A DNA stretch of 64,000 bases from Muribaculaceae bacterium (GTDB taxonomy: Bacteria; Bacteroidota; Bacteroidia; Bacteroidales; Muribaculaceae), in contig JAGBWK010000017.1 of assembly GCA_017629835.1 (NCBI GenBank), forward strand, positions 1 through 64,000, in the 5' to 3' direction. Under the pieces are notes generated by a model that did not search any database, was not told where the DNA came from, and worked only from the letters and a program-made list of their open reading frames with translations. The position numbers and the translations under genes were made by a program. Of this stretch, positions 18,013 to 27,115 are shown piece after piece. Every line of letters begins with the position of its first letter. The first letter of the stretch is position 1.

Positions 18013-19290
18013 TTGAATTACGAACTTTACATAGCCCGCAGGCTTCGTCTTCAAGAACCTGGCTCAAAGCGTTCGGCAGCCTCGATTCGTGTGTCAGTTG
18101 CTGGAGTTGCTTTGTCGGTAGTCATTATGCTGTTGACGCTCGCTATTGTTCGTGGATTCAAACAGCAAATCACTGAGAAGATTGTAGGGTTTGATGCTCA
18201 GATTTCTATCGTTGCTCACGATAGCTCCTATGAGAATGAATTGCCGATAACCCTTACTCCGACGCTGCACGATATGTTGCGTCAGGCTGTTCCAGCCGCT
18301 CGAATTGATGCTTCTATCGCACAGCCAGCGATGCTTAAAACCAACGACCATTTTGCTGCTGTAGTGTTCCGTTGCTATGGCGACTCTAAGGATTGGAGTT
18401 TCATTTCCGATAACATCGTTGAAGGCAACTTGCCCGATTATACATCTTCGGCAGCCACGTCCGATGCGTCGGGTAACGATTCTATTAAAAATGCTATCGT
18501 CATTTCGAAAACCATTGCCGACGAACTCCAATTAAGTGTTGGTGAGAAAATACCCACTATTTTCATTGTCGACAATCGTATGCGAATGCGCAATTTCGTG
18601 GTTGCAGCAATATATGAATCGCATATTAGTGATTATGATAAAACAGTAGCTTTTGCGCCTATTTCTACATTGCGTTCGTTGTTGGGATTAGCCCCTAATC
18701 AATCAACCCGACTTGAAATATCCGGGCTCAGTCTCGATGATGTTCCCGAAGCACAAATGGAGGTGCATTATGCCTTGAGTAATGCCTATTATATTGGCGA
18801 AACAGAAACAATACTTCACGCGCAGAGTGTGCTTCAAACTGGTGCAATCTATTTTAATTGGCTTGAATTGTTGGATGCAAACGTCGTCGTAATCATCCTA
18901 TTGATGTCGGCGATTTCGATTTTTACTCTCGTTGCATCACTCTTCATATTAATATTAGAGCGAGTGAATCTTATTGGCACACTCAAAACACTCGGCTCGG
19001 CAAATGTTTCCGTGCGCAAGATTTTCATTTATGTTGCTGCAAGAATATTGCTTCGTGGACTATTGATAGGTAATGCGATCGGATTAGCAATCATTGCTAT
19101 TCAATACTATACCCACATCCTTCCTTTGGATCCCGAGTCCTATTACATCTCATTTGTGCCAGTCAGCATCACCATTTGGCAAGTTCTGACGCTCAATATA
19201 GTAGCGGTAGTGTCGGCAATGGCTGTGATGATAATCCCCTCAATGGTTATCACACGCATGCAGCCAGCTCGCATCCTCCGCTTCGAATAA
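18013..19290 (+). CDS. LolC/LolE-type ABC transporter permease (FtsX fold)
   Basis: A 425-residue inner-membrane permease with one N-terminal membrane helix (about 30-50), a large periplasmic MacB-like domain (about 55-275) and three C-terminal helices (about 290-310, 340-365, 395-415). This is the layout of LolC/LolE, which extract lipoproteins from the inner membrane. The N-terminus YELYIARRL is typical of the family in Bacteroidetes. The start is TTG at 18013, the only start near the conserved N-terminus. No lolD ATPase gene is adjacent, so the energising partner must be encoded elsewhere. A hairpin at 19411-19441 follows. Confidence 0.85.
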   Translation: MNYELYIARRLRLQEPGSKRSAASIRVSVAGVALSVVIMLLTLAIVRGFKQQITEKIVGFDAQISIVAHDSSYENELPITLTPTLHDMLRQAVPAARIDASIAQPAMLKTNDHFAAVVFRCYGDSKDWSFISDNIVEGNLPDYTSSAATSDASGNDSIKNAIVISKTIADELQLSVGEKIPTIFIVDNRMRMRNFVVAAIYESHISDYDKTVAFAPISTLRSLLGLAPNQSTRLEISGLSLDDVPEAQMEVHYALSNAYYIGETETILHAQSVLQTGAIYFNWLELLDANVVVIILLMSAISIFTLVASLFILILERVNLIGTLKTLGSANVSVRKIFIYVAARILLRGLLIGNAIGLAIIAIQYYTHILPLDPESYYISFVPVSITIWQVLTLNIVAVVSAMAVMIIPSMVITRMQPARILRFE

Positions 19291-19410
19291 TCCACATACC
19301 AACCCCTTTATAATTCAAAGTCGCGATTTTATTTCCCTAAATATTGGGCTTAAATCGCCTAAGTGTCCTACGTTTCCTTTACAGAGTACTGCAATAACTT
19401 AAATACAAAC

Positions 19411-19441
19411 AACGAGCCGACAGGTCCACTGCCGACTCGTT
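19411..19441. terminator. Hairpin between convergent genes
   Basis: AACGAGCCGACAG (19411-19423) pairs with CTGCCGACTCGTT (19429-19441), with two mismatches and a 5-nt loop. It separates the permease (plus) from the DUF805 gene (minus) and may serve both. Confidence 0.65.
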
Positions 19442-19477
19442 TGCTTTATTTAAGCAGGTTGTTATTTTGCTTTGGTA

Positions 19478-19834
19478 TTATTCGCCAACTACATTAGGAA
19501 CTTCACCGAAGCGGTTTGCTGCTGGTTCGCTCTCTTTGCAGCACCAGATAAGGAAGATAATCGGACCTACAAGGGGGATGAGGTTGATAAAATACCAACC
19601 GCCACCTTTACCGATGTCGTGCATGCGACGCCATACGATTGCTAACTGAGGAATGAATAGGGCAAGAGATGCAACCACACTTAGCCATACGCTGATACAT
19701 CCTGCAACTAATCCTACGATATAGTAGAAAAGGACGAAAAACCAGTATTCTGAACGGCTTGAACGTCCTTGAAACTGTGCATACTTCTCAAATGCCATTT
19801 TAATAGCATCTCCAAATGAAACTTGTACTTGCAT
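19478..19834 (-). CDS. DUF805 membrane protein
   Basis: A 118-residue inner-membrane protein with three or four hydrophobic segments. The DUF805 hallmarks are FQGRSSRSEYWFFVLF near residues 21-36 and RRMHDIGKGGGWYFINLIPLVG near 70-90. The function of the family is unknown; related proteins are often small stress-associated membrane proteins. It lies 60 bp downstream of nspC on the same strand. I see no TAnnTTTG box before it, so it may be read from the nspC promoter. Confidence 0.9.
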   Translation of the reverse strand: MQVQVSFGDAIKMAFEKYAQFQGRSSRSEYWFFVLFYYIVGLVAGCISVWLSVVASLALFIPQLAIVWRRMHDIGKGGGWYFINLIPLVGPIIFLIWCCKESEPAANRFGEVPNVVGE

Positions 19835-19894
19835 AATGTTTTAATTTATAATTAGTTAATAATAAGTGTTGATGTTTGTTGTCGATTCGGAACG

Positions 19895-21058
19895 TTAGTC
19901 CATGCGGTTGCGGTAATCCTCGTAAGTGAAACGCCGCAGATGTCGGAGTGAGCCGTCGGAATGTACGAGCACGATATCAGGGTGCTGAATGCCATTAAAC
20001 ATCGTCGTCTTCACCGTCGTATAGTGATTCATATCTTCCAACGTCAGTCGGTCGCCAGGTTTTAGTGGTTCTTTAAACGACCAGTCACCAACATAGTCAC
20101 CGCTCAAACAGGAGTTTCCTCCCAATCGGTACGTTGGAAGTGTGCCGTCGGGATTGTCAACGCTTTCGCTGATTATCGGCTTATATGGCATCTCCAATGT
20201 GTCGGGCATATGGCAAGCAAACGATGCGTCGATAATGGCAGTTTTGATACCTTGATTTTCGACAACGTCGACTACTGTAGTCATCAAATCGCCGGTACGC
20301 CAAGTGAAAGCACTTCCGGGCTCGAGGATAACCTCAAGATTCGGGTGACGTTTGCGGAATTCAATTAACAGATTGATTAGATGCTCAACGTCGTATCCCT
20401 CGCGAGTCATAAGATGACCACCACCGAAATTCACCCACTTGAGTTTGTCTAAGTGCTGTCCAAATTGCTCTTCAAAAGCTGTCAACACTTTCTCAAGGTC
20501 GTAGGATGTTGATTCGCAAAGTTGGTGGAAATGCATACCCTCAATTCCTTCTGGAAGCTCATCGCCAAGCATTTCGGCTGTCATTCCAAAGCGTGAGCCA
20601 GGTAGGGCAGGGTTGTAGATATCTGTTTCGATAACCGAACATTGTGGATTTACACGCAATCCGGGCGATACGCGACACTCGTTTTCGCTGTTGTAGCGTT
20701 CAACATTTTCGCGAAATCTGAGCCATTGATTGACGGAGTTAAACGTGATATGCGAACTCCCTTTTAAGTATTCACCAATTGTACGGTTAGTGTAAGCAGG
20801 GCAGTAGGAATGTACTTTCTGGCCGAGCTCATCGTTACCCAAACGCATTTCGTTTAGTGAGCTTGCGGTGCTCTTAAATCCGTATTCGCGAAATATGTAG
20901 AAAGTTTTCCAGAGTGCATTGGCTTTGAATGCCATAATTATCTCAACTCCAGCGCGACGTCTTACCGAGTCGATAAGGTCGAGATTACGGCGGATTCTAT
21001 CCTCGTAAACTAAATATACTGGAGTTGTCATAATTGAAAAGAAGTCCGATTTCTTCAT
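19895..21058 (-). CDS. nspC: Carboxynorspermidine decarboxylase
   Basis: A 387-residue fold-type III PLP decarboxylase, the last enzyme of the alternative spermidine/norspermidine route. The PLP lysine is K45 in MAFKANALWK; HFHQLCES near residue 180, NFGGGH near 222 and EPGSAF near 255 form the phosphate and substrate pockets. GGNSCLSGDYVGDW near 330 carries the C-terminal cysteine. This set distinguishes NspC from diaminopimelate decarboxylase. The partner carboxynorspermidine dehydrogenase gene is not in the window. Transcription starts from a promoter shared back to back with the glycosyltransferase gene, giving a leader of about 85 nt. Confidence 0.93.
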   Translation of the reverse strand: MKKSDFFSIMTTPVYLVYEDRIRRNLDLIDSVRRRAGVEIIMAFKANALWKTFYIFREYGFKSTASSLNEMRLGNDELGQKVHSYCPAYTNRTIGEYLKGSSHITFNSVNQWLRFRENVERYNSENECRVSPGLRVNPQCSVIETDIYNPALPGSRFGMTAEMLGDELPEGIEGMHFHQLCESTSYDLEKVLTAFEEQFGQHLDKLKWVNFGGGHLMTREGYDVEHLINLLIEFRKRHPNLEVILEPGSAFTWRTGDLMTTVVDVVENQGIKTAIIDASFACHMPDTLEMPYKPIISESVDNPDGTLPTYRLGGNSCLSGDYVGDWSFKEPLKPGDRLTLEDMNHYTTVKTTMFNGIQHPDIVLVHSDGSLRHLRRFTYEDYRNRMD

Positions 21059-21149
21059 AATGATGTGAATGTAGTGCTACCTATTTGTGTTCGACAGCAA
21101 TCAATACTGCACTGATTCGCTATCATACCGTAGTAGCATCTATCTAATG

Positions 21150-21180
21150 CAAATTTAGAGGTTTTTATCATATTTGCAAA
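21150..21180 (-). promoter_or_regulatory. nspC promoter (minus half of a bidirectional promoter)
   Basis: On the minus strand TTTG (21180 to 21177), a 19-bp spacer and TAAATTTG (21157 to 21150). The -33 box directly abuts the -33 box of the plus-strand promoter, forming the palindrome TTTGCAAA at 21173-21180. Confidence 0.8.
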
Positions 21181-21204
21181 ATTCTAAGGTAATTATTACT
21201 TTTG
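21173..21204 (+). promoter_or_regulatory. Glycosyltransferase promoter (plus half of a bidirectional promoter)
   Basis: TTTG at 21173-21176, a 20-bp spacer and TACTTTTG at 21197-21204. The -7 box ends 6 nt before the ATG at 21211, so the transcript is probably leaderless or nearly so. Confidence 0.8.
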
Positions 21205-21210
21205 CATAAT

Positions 21211-22212
21211 ATGAAACCGCGCTTCTCTATAATCATACCAGTATATAATCGCCCTGATGAGATTGACGATTTATTGAAGAGTCTTCAGCAGCAGACTTTG
21301 AAGAATTTCGAAGTTGTAATCACTGAGGACGGCTCTACAATCCCATGTGCCGACGTGATAGGTCGTTATGAAAATTCTTTGCCAATCAAATATTTCACAA
21401 AGCCGAACGAAGGGCGTTCAATAGCACGTAACCACTCAATGGAGCGAGCCGACGGCGATTGGTTTGTGTTTTTCGACTCCGACTGTGTGATTCCCGAAAA
21501 TTATTTTGAGAATCTTACAGCAGCTCTAACTGATACATCGATTGATTGTTTTGGCGGCCCGGATGCTGCCCACGATTCATTCTCTACCACTCAGAAGGCT
21601 ATCAACTTTGCAATGACTTCGTTCTTAACTACAGGTGGCATTCGTGGCGGAAAGGTCAGTATGGAAAAATTCACACCTCGCACATTTAATATGGGCTTTT
21701 CGCGCGAGGTTTATGAACGTGTCGGTGGATTTCGAGAGATGTTCTCTGAGGATATCGATATGAGCAAACGCATTGAAGCAGCAGGCTTTAAGATTGTGCT
21801 TATTCGCGAAGCTGCCGTTTACCACAAGCGGCGAGTCGATTTCCGCAAGTTCTTCCGTCAGGTTTATGTGTTCGGTATGTCGAGAATTACTCTGAAATTG
21901 CTTTATCCTGGCTCAATGAAGCTTGTTCATGCCTTGCCTGCATGCTTCGTGCTCGGACTTTTAGCATTGATATTGCTCGGTATGTTTATGTCGCCATGGT
22001 GGTTAACGCCGATTGCGGTGTATGCCTTAGCATTATTCCTTTCTGCATGGAGTTCGACACGCTCCTTGATAGTTGCAGCAAAAGCTCTCCCAGCATCATT
22101 TATCCAGTTGGTAGGCTATGGACTTGGCTTTATAAATGCTTATGTAAGAAAGATTTTGTTGCGACGTGGGCGTGATGTTCAAGAGGAAATCAATCTCCGT
22201 CGGGGCAAGTAA
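21211..22212 (+). CDS. Family 2 glycosyltransferase
   Basis: A membrane-associated glycosyltransferase of about 333 residues, GT-A fold. The N-terminal Rossmann start is MKPRFSIIIPVYNRP, the metal-binding DSD lies at 89-91, and a SEDIDMSKR motif near 185 corresponds to the ED of the acceptor site. Hydrophobic segments at about 235-300 anchor it in the inner membrane. It probably builds a surface glycan or glycolipid; donor and acceptor are unknown. I take the ATG at 21211 rather than a TTG nine bases earlier, which belongs to the -7 box. radC follows after 24 bp in the same direction. Confidence 0.9.
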   Translation: MKPRFSIIIPVYNRPDEIDDLLKSLQQQTLKNFEVVITEDGSTIPCADVIGRYENSLPIKYFTKPNEGRSIARNHSMERADGDWFVFFDSDCVIPENYFENLTAALTDTSIDCFGGPDAAHDSFSTTQKAINFAMTSFLTTGGIRGGKVSMEKFTPRTFNMGFSREVYERVGGFREMFSEDIDMSKRIEAAGFKIVLIREAAVYHKRRVDFRKFFRQVYVFGMSRITLKLLYPGSMKLVHALPACFVLGLLALILLGMFMSPWWLTPIAVYALALFLSAWSSTRSLIVAAKALPASFIQLVGYGLGFINAYVRKILLRRGRDVQEEINLRRGK

Positions 22213-22236
22213 ACAATCAAGTTAATACAATAGATA

Positions 22237-22959
22237 ATGAAATATCCTTGCAACGAAATCGATAATATTAAGTCGCCAACTCGAGTTTGCGACCTCGATG
22301 ACTCTGATAAGCCTCGCGAAAAAGCTATCCGTTATGGGATTTCCTCGCTGTCGAATGCAGAACTGTTGGCTATTATCATTGGCAGTGGGATGCAGGGCAA
22401 GTCGGTGCTCGATTTAAGCCGCGAAATCCTCCGTGCAAGTCAAAATAATCTTGCACGTCTTGAGCGTATGAGCATTCACGAGATGAAAAGCGGCTTCAAA
22501 GGGCTTGGAGATGCAAAAGCTGTGTCAATAGCTGCTGCATTTGAGTTGGGTAAGCGCTATCAGAAGGATTTATTATTCAAAGATGAGCCAATCCGCGATG
22601 CTGAAAGTATCTACAATTTATTGAAAGGAGAGGTGGAAAACCTACCAAACGAGGTGTTTTATGTTGTTCACTTAAGTCGCTCAAATCGAATATTATACGT
22701 CGATAGAATATTTAGTGGTGGCACTGCAGCAACTGTCGTAGACATCAAAATGGTTCTCAAAAAAGCCGTAAACATTCTGTCGTCAGCACTTATATTTGTT
22801 CACAATCACCCCTCGGGCTCGCTTAATCCGAGTGCACAGGACGACAAACTGACTCAACGATTGAAAAATGCAGCTGAGATGCTCGATATTAAGGTGTTCG
22901 ACCATATTATAGTATCCTCAATGGGCTACTATTCTTATGCCGATAATTCACGTCTGTAG
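22237..22959 (+). CDS. radC: RadC family JAB-domain protein
   Basis: A 240-residue RadC-like protein. The N-terminal part has a helix-hairpin-helix region (GFKGLGDAKAVSIAAAFELGKR near 86-107). The JAB1/MPN metalloprotease-like domain has H189-x-H191 within VHNHPSGS and D202, the expected zinc ligands. Despite the historical name, a direct DNA repair role has not been established for the family. It probably shares the glycosyltransferase transcript, because the gap is only 24 bp and no promoter is visible. Confidence 0.93.
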   Translation: MKYPCNEIDNIKSPTRVCDLDDSDKPREKAIRYGISSLSNAELLAIIIGSGMQGKSVLDLSREILRASQNNLARLERMSIHEMKSGFKGLGDAKAVSIAAAFELGKRYQKDLLFKDEPIRDAESIYNLLKGEVENLPNEVFYVVHLSRSNRILYVDRIFSGGTAATVVDIKMVLKKAVNILSSALIFVHNHPSGSLNPSAQDDKLTQRLKNAAEMLDIKVFDHIIVSSMGYYSYADNSRL

Positions 22960-23057
22960 TTACTATACGGCCGTCAACAATCTGCCCCAAGTTTAATTAA
23001 GGTTTGAATTTATTCTTTTTTGAATAGGATTTACCGATTAAAATACTGATAATGATA

Positions 23058-23065
23058 TAACTTTG
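23058..23065 (+). promoter_or_regulatory. -7 box TAACTTTG before the GH76 gene
   Basis: TAACTTTG at 23058-23065, 44 bp before the start codon. No good -33 match at 19-21 bp, which might indicate an activator-dependent promoter. Confidence 0.5.
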
Positions 23066-23109
23066 TATCATACAAATTATGCGGTTTTAAGACAATACTC
23101 TTTATTTCC

Positions 23110-25347
23110 ATGAAAAAATCAATCATAACTTTCTCGCTATTAGCAATAAGCACATTGGCAAATGCTCAGCGCATTTACGACTATTCTGCAACATCAGATT
23201 TCGATATATCTGTTACTCCTAATCTGAATGTTTCCAACTTATTCGACGGAAACCCCGAGTCGATGTTTAGTTCGTCGGAGAACGTCACTATATTGTTCAG
23301 TGCCGACAATCCATTTGTTGTCACTGGTATAGGAGTTGCTTGTTCAGCTGATGCAAGTGCCGACCCTGCTATGTTCAAAATCTCAGGCAGCGCTGACAAT
23401 TCTACATGGAAAACTTTGCGACGTAGCAGTACTCTGACAATCACTAACCGTAATGCGCTAAACATTATTAAGAGTACTACAACAATGGAATCAAGCTGGA
23501 TTAAGCTTGAAATTCAGCCTTCCGCTGCTGGTAGCTTCGCTCTTGGCGAGATACAGATTTTTGGTTATTTCGTTCAGCCATACGCAGGAAATTTCTTGAA
23601 GGCTGATGACACCATTTTCAAGTCTTCAAATGGTGTTGTTCCCGAAAAGATTGCCAACGATGATTTGACTGACCCATTTAGGGCTTCAATGCGCGATGTC
23701 ACTATTGATATCGAATTACCCTCAGCTCAAGCAATCGACTCTTACGCTATTACAGGCACAGCCATTGCTAACTCATCGCCCACAGCTTGGGAACTATATG
23801 GGAGCACCAATGGCTCTGATTGGGAAATGCTCGATATGCGCGCCAATCGTTTCCGTTCTAATGCAATCTTCAACACGCAGAAATTCAACCTGTCCGACAA
23901 ATCTTTCTACCCCGACTTTGGCGAATGTGCCGATATGGCGCTTGCTTCGCTCGACGAAATGTTCTGGGCCGATTACGGACAAGGAAAGTATTTCATCAAC
24001 ACTTATCATCCCAACGAAGCCAACGTAAGCCGTAATTACAATTATTGGTGGATGGCGCACGCTATAGATACAATGATTGATGCTTATCTACGTACAGGCG
24101 ATAACCGTTATCGCGAAAAAGCAACAGCTTTGCGTGCAGCTCAGTATCAGTATGGCATTTGGACCTACGGACGCAATGATTTGTGGAATAGCTTCTACGA
24201 TGATATGGAGTGGATGTGCTTGGCTTGCATCCGTGCTTATCAAGCATTTGGCGATCAGCAATGGCTCGATGAAGCAAAGAAACTCTGGGAGTGGATTAAA
24301 GGAGGTTGGAACGACAACTTAGGTGGCGGCATTATGTGGAATACTGGCACGCCAAATGGTAAAAACTCATGCTCTAATGCGCCTGCTATGATTATTGCAG
24401 GACGTTTGCATCACATACTTGGCGGACGTGTTAACTACTCGTGGGCTGATAAGATTTGGGATTGGATGTCGGAGAATTCACTCTTCGACAATGGAATGGT
24501 GAAAGATGCCCCCGACAATAACGACTTCGGCTGGACCTTTACCTACAATCAAGGCACATGGGCTGGTGGCTCACTCGAACTTTATAAAATAACTGGCGAC
24601 CAACAATATTACGACGCAGCAGTGCGCACGCTCGATTATATTGTCGATGATCGTATCTACTCGCCTGCAGGTGTTGTAGAGCATGGCGAAAATGGCGGCG
24701 GCGACGGCGGCCTGTTCAAAGGCATCCTCATTCGCTATATGACCGAATGGGTGCTCTCAGGGTTACTTGATAGCGAACGTCAGTATAAATATTCACATTT
24801 CATTTTGGAATGTGCAATGTCGCTATGGAATTGCGCTACTGACCCCTCTACAGGACGATTTAATGGCAATTGGCATACCTACCCAGATGCTCTTGACCCC
24901 AATAATGCTTCGCAGCACGGCTACGATTCATCACTGCATTTATCTGCTATTATGCTCTTTGAAATGTGCGATTTGATGCAGCGTAACAATGTATTTGCTC
25001 CCAAAGAAACCTACAACGCTGTACCTTACAAGCATTATCGACTTAAGGTCAAAGACTCACAGGGTGCAACCCTAAATCTGCCACGTTTGCAACTCATAAA
25101 AACAGGCGATTCGGGCGTAATCGACATTGAGCTTGACCAAAACATTTCAGTCAGTGTCGATGGTAGAGACATTTGTGTTGAAGGAGATGGAAGCAAAACC
25201 GTCACAATCTACGATTACGCCGGCGCAGTAATCCAATCAGGCGAATGTGTAGGTGCACGCCGCTTTACCGTCACCCCCGGCATTTACATCGTAAAAGTAA
25301 CCGACGGCACCCTCAACATATCCCACAAACTCGCCCTCACCCCCTAA
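23110..25347 (+). CDS. Secreted GH76 family protein (alpha-mannanase type) with discoidin-like domains and sorting tail
   Basis: A 745-residue secreted protein. Signal peptide 1-19; two discoidin-like (F5/8 type C) beta domains at about 25-153 and 160-262; a GH76 catalytic domain at about 270-640 with the tandem aspartates D364-D365 in YDDMEW. GH76 enzymes cleave alpha-1,6-mannan backbones such as those of yeast cell wall. The C-terminus (VTIYDYAGAVI, then PGIYIVKV) resembles a type 9 secretion type-A sorting domain, like that of the amylase at 8964. No SusC/SusD pair, mannosidase or regulator of a mannan utilisation locus lies next to it. Confidence 0.88.
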   Translation: MKKSIITFSLLAISTLANAQRIYDYSATSDFDISVTPNLNVSNLFDGNPESMFSSSENVTILFSADNPFVVTGIGVACSADASADPAMFKISGSADNSTWKTLRRSSTLTITNRNALNIIKSTTTMESSWIKLEIQPSAAGSFALGEIQIFGYFVQPYAGNFLKADDTIFKSSNGVVPEKIANDDLTDPFRASMRDVTIDIELPSAQAIDSYAITGTAIANSSPTAWELYGSTNGSDWEMLDMRANRFRSNAIFNTQKFNLSDKSFYPDFGECADMALASLDEMFWADYGQGKYFINTYHPNEANVSRNYNYWWMAHAIDTMIDAYLRTGDNRYREKATALRAAQYQYGIWTYGRNDLWNSFYDDMEWMCLACIRAYQAFGDQQWLDEAKKLWEWIKGGWNDNLGGGIMWNTGTPNGKNSCSNAPAMIIAGRLHHILGGRVNYSWADKIWDWMSENSLFDNGMVKDAPDNNDFGWTFTYNQGTWAGGSLELYKITGDQQYYDAAVRTLDYIVDDRIYSPAGVVEHGENGGGDGGLFKGILIRYMTEWVLSGLLDSERQYKYSHFILECAMSLWNCATDPSTGRFNGNWHTYPDALDPNNASQHGYDSSLHLSAIMLFEMCDLMQRNNVFAPKETYNAVPYKHYRLKVKDSQGATLNLPRLQLIKTGDSGVIDIELDQNISVSVDGRDICVEGDGSKTVTIYDYAGAVIQSGECVGARRFTVTPGIYIVKVTDGTLNISHKLALTP

Positions 25348-25425
25348 TCTCCCGTTCACATACCGTTCAAAGCATAGTTATCGTAGACGGCCTATAGCAT
25401 CTAAGGGTCCTATGCTGTGATGATA

Positions 25426-25464
25426 TAAGCCCTACTGACAACGCGAAAGTGGCAGTAGGGCTTA
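25426..25464. terminator. Strong hairpin between convergent genes
   Basis: A perfect 12-bp stem, TAAGCCCTACTG at 25426-25437 with CAGTAGGGCTTA at 25453-25464, loop of 15 nt, followed on the plus strand by a T-containing tract. It lies between GH76 (plus) and the PCMD lipoprotein (minus). Confidence 0.8.
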
Positions 25465-25505
25465 AAGTTTTATCGTATTGTGTTAATAGAAAATCGGTGG
25501 GTGGG

Positions 25506-27074
25506 TTAGTAGTCGTAGACAAGTTCGAGGTTGTCGAGATACATTATGCTGCCATGGCCGCCAGTGAAGAAGTCGCCATATTTACTTGCAGTGCCAACAA
25601 GGATTAAATACCTTGGTTTGCGGTCTGTACTCTTGTATTCAAACTCGAATTCAAATTGCTGATATTCCGATACTTCGTGGTTACATTCCATTTTGCCATA
25701 AGCGACGATATATGAGCCGTTGACGTCAAGAAATTGCTGATTTTTGGGGTTCGTTCGGATTTCGAATGGCTCGGGTGTGTCAATTAGTGCGGCGTAGACA
25801 GAGCATACGTCGGGTGTGCCAAAGAGGTTTTCATAACCTGCGGTTGCGTGAGAGATTGGTACACAATGATATTTGAAATATCCACGTACTTTTGTTGGGC
25901 GTTCGGTGAATTCATGTCCGAATGAAAGGATTCCATTAGTTCCGTCGGTGCGCAAATATTTACCAACAAATATGTTGCCGGCAGCCAATTTGCCGATACT
26001 TCCGATGCCTATAAATCGTGTTTCGAGCTTCGCTGCAAGACCGGAGCCAGTGGCAGTGTCGTCGGTTGGCATTGAGTTGCTATCGCCGAGCGTTGTAGCA
26101 CCTTTGTTTCCTGTGTCCCAGTATTGTAATCCGTCTTTTGCCCATGGATTCCAGATTTTGCCGTCTTGCCACCAATTGTCGAAACTTGCGTTTTCGGGTT
26201 GCAGATTGATACCTGTGGTAAACTCAATTTCATTGCCCTTGTCGTCGTTGGAGATAGCACGAGCCACATATTTGGTCTGCGCACCAAGGTGGATAAGTCG
26301 AGCGTAGAATGAGCCTCCGTTGTGTGTCAGCCAGCTGTCGGGCACTTTAATCCATTCCTCTGAATCGGCTTTGCGATATTCAATCGAGTTTGTGCGACCC
26401 TCTAAAGCATCGCCGTAAACCCACGCCACGTTTGTCCATGCATCGGCTCGTGTGGTAGTCACTACCGATTCGGTTTGTGAGGCATAGATAGTCCATATAG
26501 CTTTGCGCCCGTAATCGGTTACGGTTAGTTGCAAAGGCTTTGAGAGGTCAATGTTTTCGGCGAAAATGTTGGGGTGGATAGTTGAATTGACAGAGCCGAG
26601 TTTGGCTGTCAGCACTTTTACATCCTTAAGCGACGCATGCTCTGGCAGTGTGAGGACTACTCGACGACCAGGTACGTCAATCATCGATGAACCAATTTGA
26701 CCGTCAACTGAGAAATAGCGCTCAATGTTTTGTACAACTTTTACTGTCCAAATATATTCTTGATATAGTTTTAGCTTATAATATTGAGGTGACGAAAGGT
26801 CGATTGTGCCCTCAATTGCGTCGCCAACGAAGACGGCATCTTTAGTGACTGTACATTCTGTTATATTGACGTTGTAGATGTCAGCCTCTTCAGTTAAATA
26901 TAATGTAGCCAAACGCTTACTCGGGTCAATCTCAGTTTCCTTCAACTGATGTTCGGCTGTTAATGTCAAAATGTCGGGCTGAATGCGAGGGTAGGGGATG
27001 TCGTTTTTAATACATCCAGTCACCGCTATTAATGCAACTGCGATAAATGATATTATGTTGAGTTTACGAATCAT
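25506..27074 (-). CDS. PCMD domain lipoprotein
   Basis: A 522-residue predicted outer-membrane lipoprotein. The signal peptide ends in the lipobox VTGC with C21. Residues 25-210 form Ig-like or immunoglobulin-fold repeats, including a segment (IWTIYASQTE) typical of DUF5018-type domains; 290-522 resemble the putative carbohydrate metabolism domain (PCMD), with NASFDNWW near its start and IMYLDNLELVYDY at the end. Such proteins are common surface lipoproteins in Bacteroidetes glycan loci, but no enzymatic activity is known. It lies 41 bp downstream of two paralogous barrel-like proteins in the same direction, suggesting one operon and a joint surface complex. Confidence 0.85.
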   Translation of the reverse strand: MIRKLNIISFIAVALIAVTGCIKNDIPYPRIQPDILTLTAEHQLKETEIDPSKRLATLYLTEEADIYNVNITECTVTKDAVFVGDAIEGTIDLSSPQYYKLKLYQEYIWTVKVVQNIERYFSVDGQIGSSMIDVPGRRVVLTLPEHASLKDVKVLTAKLGSVNSTIHPNIFAENIDLSKPLQLTVTDYGRKAIWTIYASQTESVVTTTRADAWTNVAWVYGDALEGRTNSIEYRKADSEEWIKVPDSWLTHNGGSFYARLIHLGAQTKYVARAISNDDKGNEIEFTTGINLQPENASFDNWWQDGKIWNPWAKDGLQYWDTGNKGATTLGDSNSMPTDDTATGSGLAAKLETRFIGIGSIGKLAAGNIFVGKYLRTDGTNGILSFGHEFTERPTKVRGYFKYHCVPISHATAGYENLFGTPDVCSVYAALIDTPEPFEIRTNPKNQQFLDVNGSYIVAYGKMECNHEVSEYQQFEFEFEYKSTDRKPRYLILVGTASKYGDFFTGGHGSIMYLDNLELVYDY

Positions 27075-27115
27075 TTTCTATTCCTTAGTTGACAGTTCAG
27101 TTGATAAACTATCTG

